Source: Takakia lepidozioides
Lineage: Eukaryota; Streptophyta; Takakiopsida; Takakiales; Takakiaceae
Length of the DNA stretch: 64,000 nt
NCBI GenBank assembly: GCA_030704615.1
Contig: CM060733.1
Location: 72,168,001 to 72,232,000 of the forward strand
Direction: 5' to 3'
Numbering within the stretch: position 1 is the first letter of the stretch; every line of letters starts with the position of its first letter. The notes beneath the pieces are model-generated. The model saw only the letters and a program-made list of their open reading frames with translations. It made no database searches and was not told where the DNA came from. Below are positions 22,083 through 32,389 of the stretch, piece after piece. The position numbers and the translations under genes were made by a program.

Positions 22083-22660
22083 ATGATCTCTTTGCCCTTC
22101 TCTAGGTCTCCTAGACTGGCACATGCATTGAGCACAGAAGTGAAAGTGACCCTGTTGGGCATCACCCCCTACCGATGCATTAGCTCATAGATCTCGAAAG
22201 CCTCCCTAACACACCCATGCTGAGCATATTCTGCAATCATGGCGTTCCATGAAACCACATATTGTCCATTCCACCCCTTCGAGCAGCATTTGCTCATAGG
22301 TCTCCAAAGCATTCCTACCACACCCATGTGTGGTGAATCATGCCAACATTATATTCCACGTGATCAAAGATCGTTGAAGCATTCTGTTGAACACTTGGTG
22401 AGCATCCATGATGCTCCCGCACTTAAGATACATGTTGACAAGGGTGTCGAGTAGAAAAACTTTTGGCGCGAATCCACTTTGGATAATGTGAGTGTGCATC
22501 TGCTTTCCAGCTTCCAGACCTTCCATCTTGATGCACTTAAGCAAGACACAGACATATGTATCTGAATCTGCTGAAATGCCTCCTTGGTTTAAAGTCTGTA
22601 GAGGCTCTGTCAGACTGCCTGCCGCACAAAGCATCTTCACATGCCCAGAAGTGCCATTCT
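22083..22660 (-). pseudogene. PPR gene C N-terminal region
   Basis: Reading the minus strand from 22,640: KMLCAAGSLTEPLQTLNQGG, then YVCVLLKCIKMEGLEAGKQMH, then NMYLKCGSIMDAHQVFNRM. This is the same N-terminal module as gene B. A stop near 22,338 and frame changes follow. The last unit (NRVTFTSVLNACASLGDLEKGKEI) ends at the inversion junction. Only the 5' part of a PLS PPR gene remains. Confidence 0.75.
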
Positions 22661-22909
22661 CTACGATCCTAACGACTTCAAGCCCAACAGGGAAACAAAC
22701 CCTACAAAAATGCCACGGGCTTCCATTACCTGACCCTTCACTTTCAGATTAATGTGACCTCCCCCCTCCAAAGGCTTCTTCTCCTCCTCGTTGTGAATTC
22801 CTCCTGCATGTTGGTGCTATCCCTCCACACCAGCCATGATTCCAGCAACCACACCTAGCGCACAAAGGCAGACACGCACAGAGACACGCAAACACAAACG
22901 AAGACAGCG

Positions 22910-23105
22910 AGCGAGAAAGAAGCAGCGAGTGACAAGTTCGGGCAGTTCGGGCAGACTCAACAGAATTTGACGACAAAACGTGGCGACGATGACGTGGCGA
23001 CAAAAACGTGACACTTTGGCACCCTATTCCTGCTCTACGCTAAACTACCTTCCGACCTTCGGTCGTCGCTAGAACTAGGGCTTCACGTTGCTCCGCACTA
23101 CTTGT
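22910..23105 (-). repeat. Dispersed repeat family R1, copy c (inverted)
   Basis: On the minus strand the gcgaagccc-type start is near 23,090 (here gtgaagccc), followed by the gaccgaaggtcggaag hairpin, the gcgtagagcaggaatagggtgcc core and the cgtcaaattctgt tail near 22,970. Confidence 0.8.
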
Positions 23106-23119
23106 CGTGTTTCATTGTT

Positions 23120-23677
23120 TCGCAAGAAGAATGGAGGAGTGTTGCCAAAGCTACCATGTCACGTCTCCCTATTTCTTTGTTTGATGCAGCTACCTCTGTC
23201 TATGCCCAAGAAGTGTATTTTGCCGATCGTTTAACGTATGTTTCGTTTTGATCGGAAATCGGTTGTTTATATCTTTTTCCTCGGTCATCATTTGTCTCTC
23301 ATCATTTAATTTTATTGTCATGATCATCTTGATAAAAGATCATTGTCTTCATAACAAATGATCATGTTGATAAAAAATAATTGTCATGACACTGATAATT
23401 GTTTTCAATGTTTTAAACAGTTTGGTCAAAGAGTTTACCAAACTTCGGTTTTAATATAATAAGTATTTTCTGCAGAAATTTCAGTGATTTAAGCAATTTC
23501 TGGTCAAAAACCCCTGGCAAGATTAAGCAAGACTTGTTAAATGCATCCCAGCTCAGTTCCGATGTTGAGGGCGAGTTCATGTTTTATAATGATCTGCTCA
23601 AAACCTCCAAGTCCGCCATCCCACTCTTCCTTAAGATTTCTGGCATTCACCTTCCTTGCGTTCAGCTCTACCGTTAA
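23120..23677 (+). pseudogene. Two-exon fragment of an unrecognised host gene
   Basis: Exon one (to 23,235, donor gtatgttt) encodes SQEEWRSVAKATMSRLPISL then FDAATSVYAQEVYFADRL. Exon two (from 23,476, acceptor ttctgcag) continues in phase as NFSDLSNFWSKTPGKIKQDL, then SDVEGEFMFYNDLLK and IPLFLKISGIHLP, to TAA at 23,675-23,677. The splice phases agree and the peptide looks like conserved globular protein, but I do not recognise the family. No further exons are visible and the left end abuts repeat R1 copy c, so it appears truncated. Confidence 0.5.
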
Positions 23678-23989
23678 CATGCCACAGGCTGTACCTCAGA
23701 AACTGAGTAACTGGAGCTGTTTCTTATAAAGTCCTCCCATATTAGTAGAGTGTCTGCTTCCTGTCAGACATCCAAAAGCATTGGTGAGCTATAGTTGTAT
23801 CCTACAGCACATTACAGAAAAAACCAAGATTTAAATGAAGCTGTAAACAGCCAGGTTGAGCTCAGATGGCAGACAGATTTACAGCCATCGCTCAATGATG
23901 TTGGTGATGCTCAACTTGTCTATCTATAGTGGTTGTAACGTCTTGGATAAAAATTCTCCTGGTCCAAATTGTGTCTATTCTAAACCAGA

Positions 23990-24115
23990 AGTTTTCAAGA
24001 TTGAAAAAGTTTCATTCCAAAGCTTCTCCTCATCTCTGTTAGCTCTTTTTGGATATTTTCCTGCTGCCACATCGGCAGTAACTTGTCAGGGCCGAGTCTG
24101 ATGAGAGGGAAAAAC
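23990..24115 (-). pseudogene. OSB exon fragment 4
   Basis: The minus strand reads PDKLLPMWQQENIQK and then, in another phase, EEKLWNE-type sequence. These are the pieces that precede the WWDN half of the OSB PDF motif in the copies near 29,760 and 30,070. It is fused to the 3' end of PPR array C2 without a spacer. Confidence 0.55.
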
Positions 24116-24134
24116 AGGCTGAAATACGTGATGT

Positions 24135-25770
24135 TGTTGCGCTTCACCCCTTCCCCCATCATTTGCTCATAGGTCTCCAAGGCCTCCATCCCGCGCCCCG
24201 TTGTGCATATCCTGCAAGCATCGCGTTCCACAACACCAAATCTTGTTCAGCCATATCGTTGAACACTCCCTCCACATTTGGCATACATGTCCACAAGGGT
24301 ATTGTTCAGAATCACATCTGGTACATTTCCAGCTTTGACGATGCAACCATGCACCTCTTTGCCATTTTCCAGGGCTGCCAGCCTTGCACATGCACTGCAA
24401 ACGCACACAAACATTATGTGGTCGGGCTTCACCCCTTCCCCCATCATTTGCTCATAGATCTCCAAAGCCTCCATCCCGCGCCCCTGCTGTGCACATCCTG
24501 CAAGCATCCCGTTCCACGACACCACATCTTGTTCAGCCATAGTGTTGAACACTCCCTCCGCATCCTCAACGCTCCCACATTTGGCATAAATGTCCACGAG
24601 GGTATTGTTCATAATCACATCTGGTACAATTCCAGCTTTGGTGATGCAAGCATGCACCTCTTTGACCTTTTCTAGGGCTGCCAGGCTTGCACACGCACTG
24701 CAAACACACACAACATGATGTGGTCGAGCTTCACCCCTTCCCCCATTATAAGGTCTCCAAAGCCCCATCCCGCGCCCCTGTCGTGCACACCCTACAAGCA
24801 TTGCATTCCACAACACCACATCTGGTTCAGCCATAGTGTTGAACACTCCTTTGGCATCCTCAATGCTCCCACATTTGGCATACATGTCCACCAGGGTATT
24901 GTTCAGGATGACATCTGGTACAATTGCAGCTCTGACAATGTCACCATGGATCTCTTCGCCCTTTTCCAGGGCTGCCAAGCTTGCACACGCATCGCAAATG
25001 CACACAAACGTGATGTGGTCGGGCTTCACCCCTTCCCCCATCATTTGCTCATAGGTCTCCAAAGCCTCCATCCCGCACCCCTGCTGTGCATACCCTGCAA
25101 GCATTGCATTCCACGACACCACATCTCGTTCAGCCATACTGTCGAACACTCCCTTCATACATGTCCACGAGGGTATTGTTCAGAATGACACTTGGTACAA
25201 TGTAGCTCTGACAATGTCGCCATGGACCTCTTCGTCTTTTTCTGGAGCTGCCAGGTTTGCACACACATCGCAAATGCACACAAACGTGATGTGGTCGGGC
25301 TTCACCCCTTCCCCCATCATTTGATCATAGGTCTCAAAAGCCTTCATACCACATCCTTGCTGTGCACACCTTGCAAGCATCGTGTTCCATGACACCACAT
25401 CTCGTTCAGACATAGTGCTGAAAACTCCCTTCGCATCCTTAATGCACCCACATTTGGCATACATGTCCACCAGGGCAGTGTTCAGAATGACATCTGGTCC
25501 AATTCCAGCTTTGACAATATCACCATGGACCTCTTTCCCCTTTTCCAGAGCTCTCAGGCTTGCAAATGCATTGCAAACACAAACAAATGTGATGTGGTTG
25601 GGCTTCACCCCTTCGCGCAGCATTTGCTCATAGGTCTCCAAAGCATTCCTACCACACCCATGCTTAGTAAATCCTGCCAACATTATCACGTGATCAAAGA
25701 TCGTCGAGGCGTTTTGTTGACACTTGGTGAGCATCCATGATGCTCCCGCACTTAACATACATGATGACAA
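24135..25770 (-). pseudogene. PPR array C2, minus strand
   Basis: About six PLS PPR repeats: SSCMLSAGASWMLTK (N-terminal module in a shifted frame) near 25,770, then units with VDMYAKCGCIKDAKGVF, VDMYAKCGSIEDAKGVF, VDIYAKCGSVEDAEGVF and GMLAGCAQQGRGMEALE. One long frame (25,158-24,247) spans four repeats and a second (25,770-25,180) two. They are separated by a truncated unit ending in VRATLYQVSF at about 25,180. No E or DYW domain follows. Repeats within the array are closely similar, which suggests recent unequal exchange. Confidence 0.8.
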
Positions 25771-26398
25771 GGGTGCCTTTCAACAATACACAGATGCAGA
25801 TAGGAAAATGAGCTTGTAATTGCCCGATGTGTAGGCGCCTGAGGACAATATTCATTTTCTGTTACACTGTCCAGGATATTCTCACCAGAGAGTGACTCTT
25901 TTCAGGAACATCAAGAACATTGTCCCTGCACCTCTGTTCACCAACTTTGAAATTTTTCAGGCTGAGCCTAAAGCCGTGGCTGTGTTGGGGTCTAATTGCC
26001 GGGCAGCTGGTCACCAACATCAGGTTGATGCAGTGTGAAGGGCTCTCTAGAGCTAATTGTATATACCATGGTGAACCTCACTACCAGAGTGAGCCCCTCA
26101 CAAAGGAACTGTCTGTTCCCTTTAGTTCTGCCTAAAGTCGGTGTGGGGTCTATGGCCACAAGTCTACAGCAAACAACATCTTACGAGTAAATTTTCTATA
26201 TATGGTTAAGAGGGTAATGCACTAGCTTGCCAAACAGCTGGGTGTTTTGAGTGTCCACACCTTTGAGCCTGCATGACTGGGATACTCTTATTCATTTGTT
26301 ATGATAGTGGGCAGTGTTGGTTGGCCATTCACCAAAAGATGGGAGTTGGTCATGGTTGAGGTGCCTGATTTTATCAGTTGTGCCGTTGCAGCTGCGGC
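25771..26398. other. Unassigned stretch between PPR array and OSB debris
   Basis: A short plus-strand frame (25,920-26,135) has no recognisable content. No window repeat occurs here until 26,399. Confidence 0.35.
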
Positions 26399-26770
26399 CT
26401 TTAGTTGACCATCTACCCATGGAGGTTTCTGGTAGCTATTGATCCACTAGTTCCTATGCTCAATTGCATCTGCTACTCTCTGTAATCCAACAGGCATTCA
26501 CCTTTTTGCCTCGGTTGTCCCACCATTGATTGGGGTCAGAAAACTAAAAATTCAACAATTCTCCTCGTCTGTGTTACCTGTTTCTGGATACTTTCCTGTC
26601 GTTGCATTGGCAGTATCATGTCAAAGTCAATCCTAACTATCAAAGATTCACTCAACCAGCCAACTTGCAAAATTCAACATGAAAATTTAGTGCCGATTAT
26701 AATAAGAGGGAAAAATAGGGTGAAATGTGTTGAAGAAGATGCCTTCATTAGCAGTGCCCGATTTTATGAA
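26399..26770 (-). pseudogene. OSB exon fragments 5 with intron remnants
   Basis: On the minus strand, DPNQWWDNRGKK near 26,510 is followed by a gtgaatgcc donor-like site, and the downstream half (TSMGRWSTK frame of the WVDGQL piece) appears near 26,410. Sequence at 26,580-26,760 matches the intron debris near 20,560-20,760 (inverted) and 29,790-29,960. It is a decayed OSB gene segment. Confidence 0.6.
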
Positions 26771-26988
26771 TTGTGCTGCTGCTGCTACCCCACGAGCTAA
26801 CTTGCAGAATTCATTATGCAGCTCAGAGAAGGTGCCCTCACCACATTGTCCTTGACCTTGTGTCATGACCCAAGAGACCATCAACCCAAATTGACCTCTT
26901 GTGTGTGCTGCTTGTGTCTGTAGTCAGGTAATGTGGGATTGGGTCTGTGACACGGTGCAGCTAAGCAGGCAGACATTGAAACACCCTG

Positions 26989-27290
26989 CTAAGACCAAGC
27001 TGACGAGTAGTGTCCAGAACGATAGTTGGCACGATTCCAGCTTTCAATGGCAGCCTGGACCTCTCTGCCCTTTTCCAGGGCTGCCAGGCTCACACATGCC
27101 TTGAGAACACAAATGAAAGTGACCTGGTCGGGCTTCACCCCCTCTTGCATCATTTGCACATAGATATCCAAAGCCTCCAACCCACACCCATGCTCGGCAT
27201 ATCCTGCAGAGCACACATTTGCAGGATGGACACACATCTTCACATCGTACATTAAGAAAAGCCACACCTTGCGATTGCGGTTGTCCCACC
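26989..27290 (-). pseudogene. PPR unit plus second OSB WWDN piece
   Basis: The minus strand reads ARWWDNRNRKVWLFL near 27,270-27,310, an OSB PDF start, and then runs into one PPR unit: AGYAEHGCGLEALDIYVQMM, VKPDQVTFICVLKACVSLAA. This is another direct OSB-PPR fusion. Confidence 0.6.
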
Positions 27291-27344
27291 ATCGTGCGAG
27301 CTCCTGCCCATCTGCGATCGGCGTGTGAAACCCCTCCTGCCGTT

Positions 27345-27455
27345 CAAGAAGATCAACTTGTCATCTACAACGAAGGTGTGCACCCTGTTGCCAACCTCAA
27401 TGCAGCAGCGACCTGGCTCCTTTCTAATTAACCCCTCTGACCTTTGCATCCTCAA
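27345..27455 (-). pseudogene. PPR E+ domain fragment
   Basis: The peptide RKEPGRCCIEVGNRVHTFVVDDK is the E+ signature found after the PPR repeats in genes A and B. It lies about 60 bp downstream of array D and may be its remnant C-terminus; no DYW domain follows. Confidence 0.65.
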
Positions 27456-27512
27456 TGCACCTCTTCCCCCATCATTTGCTCATAGGTCTCCAAGTCCTCC
27501 ATCCCACGCCCC

Positions 27513-28495
27513 TGCTGTCCTATCTTGCAAGCACGGCGTTCCATGACACCAAATCTCGTTCAGCCATATTGTTGAACACTCCCTCCGCATCCTCAATGCT
27601 CCCACATTTGGCATACATGTCCACGAGGGTATTGTCCAGAATCACATCTGGTACAAATCCAGCTTTGCCGATGCAACCATGCACCTCTTTGCCCTTTTCC
27701 AGGGCTGCCAGGCTTGCACATGCACTACAAACGCACACAAACATGATGTGGTCGGGCTTCACCCCTTCCCCCTTCATTTGCTCATAGGTCTCCAAAGCCT
27801 CCATCTTGCGCCCCTGTTGTGCATATCCTGCAATCATCGCACTCCACGACACCAAATCTCGTTCAGCCATACTGTCGAACACTCCCTTTGCATCCTCGAT
27901 GCACTCACATTTGACATACATGTCCAGCAGGGCAGTGTTCAGGATAACATCTGGTACAAATCCAGCTTCGACGATGTCACCATGGACCTCTTTGCCCCTT
28001 TCCAGGGCTGTCAGGCTTGCACACGCATTGCAAATGCAAACAAACGTTATGCGGTCGGGCTTCACCCCTTCCCCCATCATTTGCTCATAGGTCTCCGAAG
28101 CCTCCATCCCGTGCCCTTGCTGTGCATATCCTACAATCATCGCCCTCCACGAAACCACATCTCGTTCAGCCATACGGTCGAAAACTCCCTTTGCATCCTC
28201 GATGCACTCACATTTGACATACATGTCCAGCAGGGCAGTGTTCAGAATGACATCGGGTACAATTCCAGATGTGATGATGTCATCATGGACCACTTTGCAC
28301 CTTTCCAAAGCTGCCAAGCTTGCACACACATTGCAAATGCAAACAAACGTCATGTGGTCGGGCTTCACCCCTTCCTCCATCATTTGCTCATAGGTCTCTG
28401 AAGCCTCCATCCCGCGTCCTTGCTGTGCATATCTTGCAATCATCGCCCTCCACAACACCACATCTCATTCAGCCATACTGTCGAAAACTCCCTTC
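27513..28495 (-). pseudogene. PPR array D, minus strand
   Basis: One 313-codon frame holds about four PLS PPR repeats in tandem: LDMYVKCECIEDAKGVFD twice, VDMYAKCGSIEDAEGVF once, with YAQQGRGMEA and ACASLAALEKGKEVHGC motifs. Upstream, a TGA in the AERDVVSW position (about 28,470) closes the frame. No transit peptide or DYW domain is attached. The two LDMYVKCEC repeats are almost identical, again a sign of recent repeat duplication. Confidence 0.8.
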
Positions 28496-29330
28496 ATACA
28501 TGCCCACGAGGGTATTGTTCAGAATGACACTTGGTACAATGTAGCTCTGACAATGTCGCCATGGACCTCTCCGCCCTTTTCCAGAGCTGCCAGGCTTGCA
28601 CACGCATCGCAAATGCACACAAACGTGATGTGGTCGGGCTTCACCCCTTCCCCCATCATTTGATCATAGGTCTCCGAGCCTCCATACCACGTCCTTGTTG
28701 TGCATACCTTACAAGCATCGTCTTCCATGACACCACATCTCATTCAGCCATAGTGTTGAAAACTCCCTTCGCATCCTTAATGCACCCACATTTGGCATAC
28801 ATGTGCACCGTGGCAGTGTTCAGAATGACATCTAGTACAATTCCAGCTTTGACGATGTCACCATGGACCTCTTTCCCCTATTCCAGAGCTCCCAGGCTTG
28901 CACACGCATTGCATACACAAACAAATGTGATGTGGTTGGGCTTCACCCCTTCGCGCAACATTTGCTCATAGGTCTCCAAAGCATTCCTACCACACCCATC
29001 CTTGGTAAATCTTGCCAACATTATATTCCACATGATCAAAAGATCGTTGAGGCATTCTGTTGAACACTGGGTGAGCATCCATGATGCTCCCGCACTTAAC
29101 ATACATGTTGACAAGGGTGTTGAGTAGAAAAACATTTGGCGTGCATCCACTTTGGATAATGTGAGTGTGCACCTGCTTTCCACCTTCCAGACCTTCCATC
29201 CTGATGCACTTAAGCAAGAAACAGACATGTGTATCTGAATCTGTAGAAATACCTCCTTGGTTTAAAGTCTGTAGAGCCTCTATCAGTCAGTCTGTCGCAC
29301 AAAGCATCTTCACATGCCCAGAAGTGCCAG
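28496..29330 (-). pseudogene. PPR gene E N-terminal region, minus strand
   Basis: From about 29,280 the minus strand reads the N-terminal module TLNQGG, then LKCIRMEGLEGGKQVHTHII, NMYVKCGSIMDAHPVFNRM, then units ending VRATLYQVSF near 28,519. The layout copies PPR C2 (25,770-25,180) almost exactly, including the same terminal VRATLYQVSF, so these two loci are segmental duplicates. Stops and frame changes occur near 28,745, 28,880 and 29,040. Confidence 0.8.
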
Positions 29331-29394
29331 AAGAGGCATTGTGGACTCCTCTCTTAATCCTCTTTCAAAAGTTGTGGTCATGGTTGAGGTGCCT

Positions 29395-29960
29395 GATTTT
29401 ATCAACTGTGCCGCTGCAGCTGCTGCCTTTAGTTAACCATCTGCCCATGCAGGTTTCTTGTAGCTATTGATCCACAAGGAATCATAGGTAATCTGGAGCT
29501 TGAAATCCGGCCCGCTTAGATGAATTTGGACCCACACTCTATCCCTACTCCTTCAGCTATCCATGCCTCTGCACAAATCATGCATACATCCTTGTTTTGC
29601 TGCTAGCAGCTGACCATGACAGCCTAGAATTGTTCCAGGAAACACCCCAACCCTACTTACCACACTAGTTCCTATGCTGACTTTCTTCCGCTTCCAACAG
29701 GCATTCACATTTTTGCCTCAATTGTTCCACCATTGACTGGGGTCGGAAATGTATTCATTCCAGAGCTTCTCCTCGTCTCTGTTATCTGTTTTTTGATACT
29801 TTCTTGTTGCCACATTGGAAGTAACATGTCAAAATCACTCCAAAACCACCATAGATCCACCAACGAGCTAACTTGCAAAATTCAACATTAGAATTTAGGG
29901 ACGACTCTGATAACAGGGAAAAACAGGGTGAAATGTGTTGAAGAAGGTGCCTTCATTAGC
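29395..29960 (-). pseudogene. OSB gene fragment 6 with both PDF-motif halves
   Basis: On the minus strand EEKLWNEYISDPSQWW (about 29,740-29,785) is followed by a stop in the WWDN region, an intron-like gap, and then VWVQIHLSGPDFKLQITYDSL near 29,470-29,530. This is the most complete OSB segment in the window and shows that the PDF motif was split by an intron. The upstream part is repeated near 30,000-30,260. Confidence 0.65.
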
Positions 29961-29999
29961 AGTGTCTTGTTCTATTAATCCTAAATTGCATCTGCCTCT

Positions 30000-30560
30000 T
30001 TGTAGTCCAACAAGCATTTACCTTTTTGTCTCCATTGTCCCACCATTCACTGGGGTCGGAAAAGTGTTCATTCCAAAGCTTCTCCTCATCTCTGTTATCT
30101 GTTTTTGGATACTTTCCTGCTGCCACATTGGCAGTAACTTGTTAAAGTCGCTCCAAACCACCACAGATCCACCCAACGAGCTAACTTACAAAATTCAATA
30201 TGCATCTCAGGACCGAGTCTGATGAGAGGGCAAAACAGGCTGAAATAGGTCGAAGAAGAAGGTGCCCTCACCACATTGTCCTTGACCTTGTGTCATGATC
30301 CATGGAGGATATGACCGACCATCAACCCAAAAGGACCTCTTGTGTGTGCTGCTTGTGTGTGTAGTCAGGTCGGATTGGTCTGTGAGAACCACCACTGTGC
30401 ATCTGAGCAGGCAGAGATTGAAACACCCAAGCTGACTCTCCCAAGAACCTTGCAGTAAACATCAGGAAGAACACCAAATCATGGTACTAACAAATGCATC
30501 TCAGGGCCGAGTCTGATGAGAGGGCAAAACAGGCTGAAATAGGTCGAAGAAAAAGGTGCC
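30000..30560 (-). pseudogene. OSB fragment 7 and repeated flank
   Basis: The minus strand reads EEKLWNEHFSDPSEWWDNGDKK with a gtaaatgc donor directly after AAG (about 30,025-30,085). The flank gaccgagtctgatgagagggcaaaacaggctgaaataggtcgaag at about 30,213 recurs at about 30,508, each followed by the same ~200-bp sequence (gtgccctcacca...), which makes a ~300-bp direct duplication. Confidence 0.65.
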
Positions 30561-31029
30561 CTCACCAGACTGTCCTTGACCTTGTGTCATGACTCATGGA
30601 GGATTTGACCGACCATCAACCCAAAAGGACCTCTTGTGTGTGCTGTTTGTGTATGTAGTCAGGTAATGTTGGATTGATCTGTGAGAACCACCACGGTGCA
30701 TCTGAGCAGGTAGAGATTGAACATGGCCTGCTAAGACCAAGCTGACTCTCCCAAGAACCTTGCAAACATCAGGAAGAATACCAAATCATGGTACTGACAG
30801 GAGCCAAGAGCCCACCTTTGCAGGATGGACAAACTTCTTCAAATTGTACATTAAGAAAAAGCGACACCCTTCCCCCATCATTTGCTTGATCCTTCATCTG
30901 CCAAGACAATCTCTTCAGCAAGTCTTCAGCTCAGCATGGATTTCCTCAATTCGTTGAGAGCTTGCAGCTTGCAAGGTGAACGATGGCGGAAAACGCAGAT
31001 CAAGAAGATCAAGATCCGGGCATTTCGGG

Positions 31030-31235
31030 CAATTCCGAAAACGTTGGCGCGGCAATTTCTATTGGCTTATTTTGGGCGGGCAGTCCGGGCAGATTGACGA
31101 AATTTGACGACGAAACGTGGCGACGAGATGTGGCGATGATGGCACCCTATTCCTGCTCTACGCTAAACTAGCTTCCGACCTTCGGTCGTCGCTAGAACTA
31201 GGGCTTCGCGTTGCTCCACACTACTAGCGACGACT
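31030..31235 (-). repeat. Dispersed repeat family R1, copy d (inverted)
   Basis: Minus-strand order: ctagtagtg, gcaacgcgaagccctagttctagcg, gaccgaaggtcggaag hairpin, tagtttagcgtagagcaggaatagggtgcc, then cgtcgtcaaatttcgtcaatctgcccggactgcccg. It extends further than copy c at the tail end. Confidence 0.8.
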
Positions 31236-31597
31236 TCTGAGAAGGATGTCCGGACGGATGGGTCACACTCGAGGATCATGAGAGAGAGTACGGATCCGTT
31301 TGGTGGGGGGAGGAGGGAGTTGGAGGGGTTTTCCATGGGTCATCTTGGTACAACAAGTAGATTTGGACTATGAAAATCAGTATTTTTTTATTATCCGTTG
31401 TGAGCATGCATTGGGACAAAATGTAGACTTTTTGAAGAGGAGAAGGAGGACGGTCTTTATAAAATATGGTGGCCCTTACATGGAACGTTTAGATGTGTCT
31501 AATTTAAGCTCTACCAACCTATGCCTTTGCTCCAGTCGTTGTTCGACTCTGTCTCCTCTCGTGCTTTGGCCAACAGTTTGACCCCTTTTAGTTGGAA

Positions 31598-32276
31598 TTA
31601 TGAAAGCCCGTGGTTCTTGTGATGGAAATTCATCCAATATCGGATATTACACTTGACTGCAACAAGATCCCCTGAACGTACGGATTCTCCATCCATTTTT
31701 TGGCCATTTTTGTTAAGGACTTCTATTGTATTGTACATCTCGTCGTCGTTTGTTTTTTGACGTTTGTTGTTACTGGACGTCGAGCCAGAGTTGTTTGCGT
31801 TAGTTTTTAGGAGCTTTTCGTGAAGCTCATGTTGTTTCCACCCATCCACGTCATGTCCTCGCCTCTCCTCCTCCAATGATTGGACCATTCCGTTATTGTA
31901 TTTGCATAGTCGAACAGGAAATGGCTGTCTTCTATCAATATTGTGAATTTTGCATCTTTTAGTTCTTTGGCGAAAGTCACGAATTTGTAATTCTCGGTTT
32001 TGCCAAGGTAGGGGAATTTTGCAATACCTACGAAGATTACTATTTCTTCACGGTCCGAAGGGACGTTCCACAAGGCGCTGTGGAAGTTTGTATTGTTGGG
32101 CAGGCGTTTCCATGAGTTCCCCATCTTTAGGGCATGATGGTCATTAGACGTGAAATTGTCGTATATCACGTTTGTCATGTCTTGGTGGGTTATTTCTTGG
32201 TGGGTATTTCTTGGTCCGTTACAGTGTCTATTGTGTCAGCCATTTCCGACGTTGACATGGTTGTTTGTATGTATGG

Positions 32277-32280
<4 letters not shown>
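31598..32280 (-). pseudogene. Unrecognised gene remnant, two or three frames
   Basis: Minus-strand frames 32,178-31,807 (HALKMGNSWKRLPNNTNF, REEIVIFVGIAKFPYLGK) and 31,888-31,598 (Asn/Lys-rich linker, then YNTIEVLNKNGQKMDGESV and SGDLVAVKCNI) appear to be one gene split near 31,860. A possible earlier start lies near 32,277 (MSTSEMADTIDTVTDQ). I do not recognise the family. The (GA)n run at 32,280-32,309 lies just upstream of that start. Confidence 0.35.

Positions 32281-32309
<29 letters not shown>
32280..32309. repeat. (GA)n microsatellite
   Basis: About 15 perfect GA units between atggtgca and ggcggggc. Confidence 0.95.
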
Positions 32310-32312
<3 letters not shown>

Positions 32313-32389
32313 GGGCAGCTGAAAGTATATATCGGTGGGTTTTTGAGGAGAATTAAACCCTAAGAGTGCGACTTTAAAATTAATCACGG

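Noticed and set aside
24163-28401. Plus-strand Cys/His-rich frames (e.g. 24,163-24,675, 27,679-28,401)
   Set aside because: They are the antisense shadow of minus-strand PPR repeats, which have clear PLS motifs.
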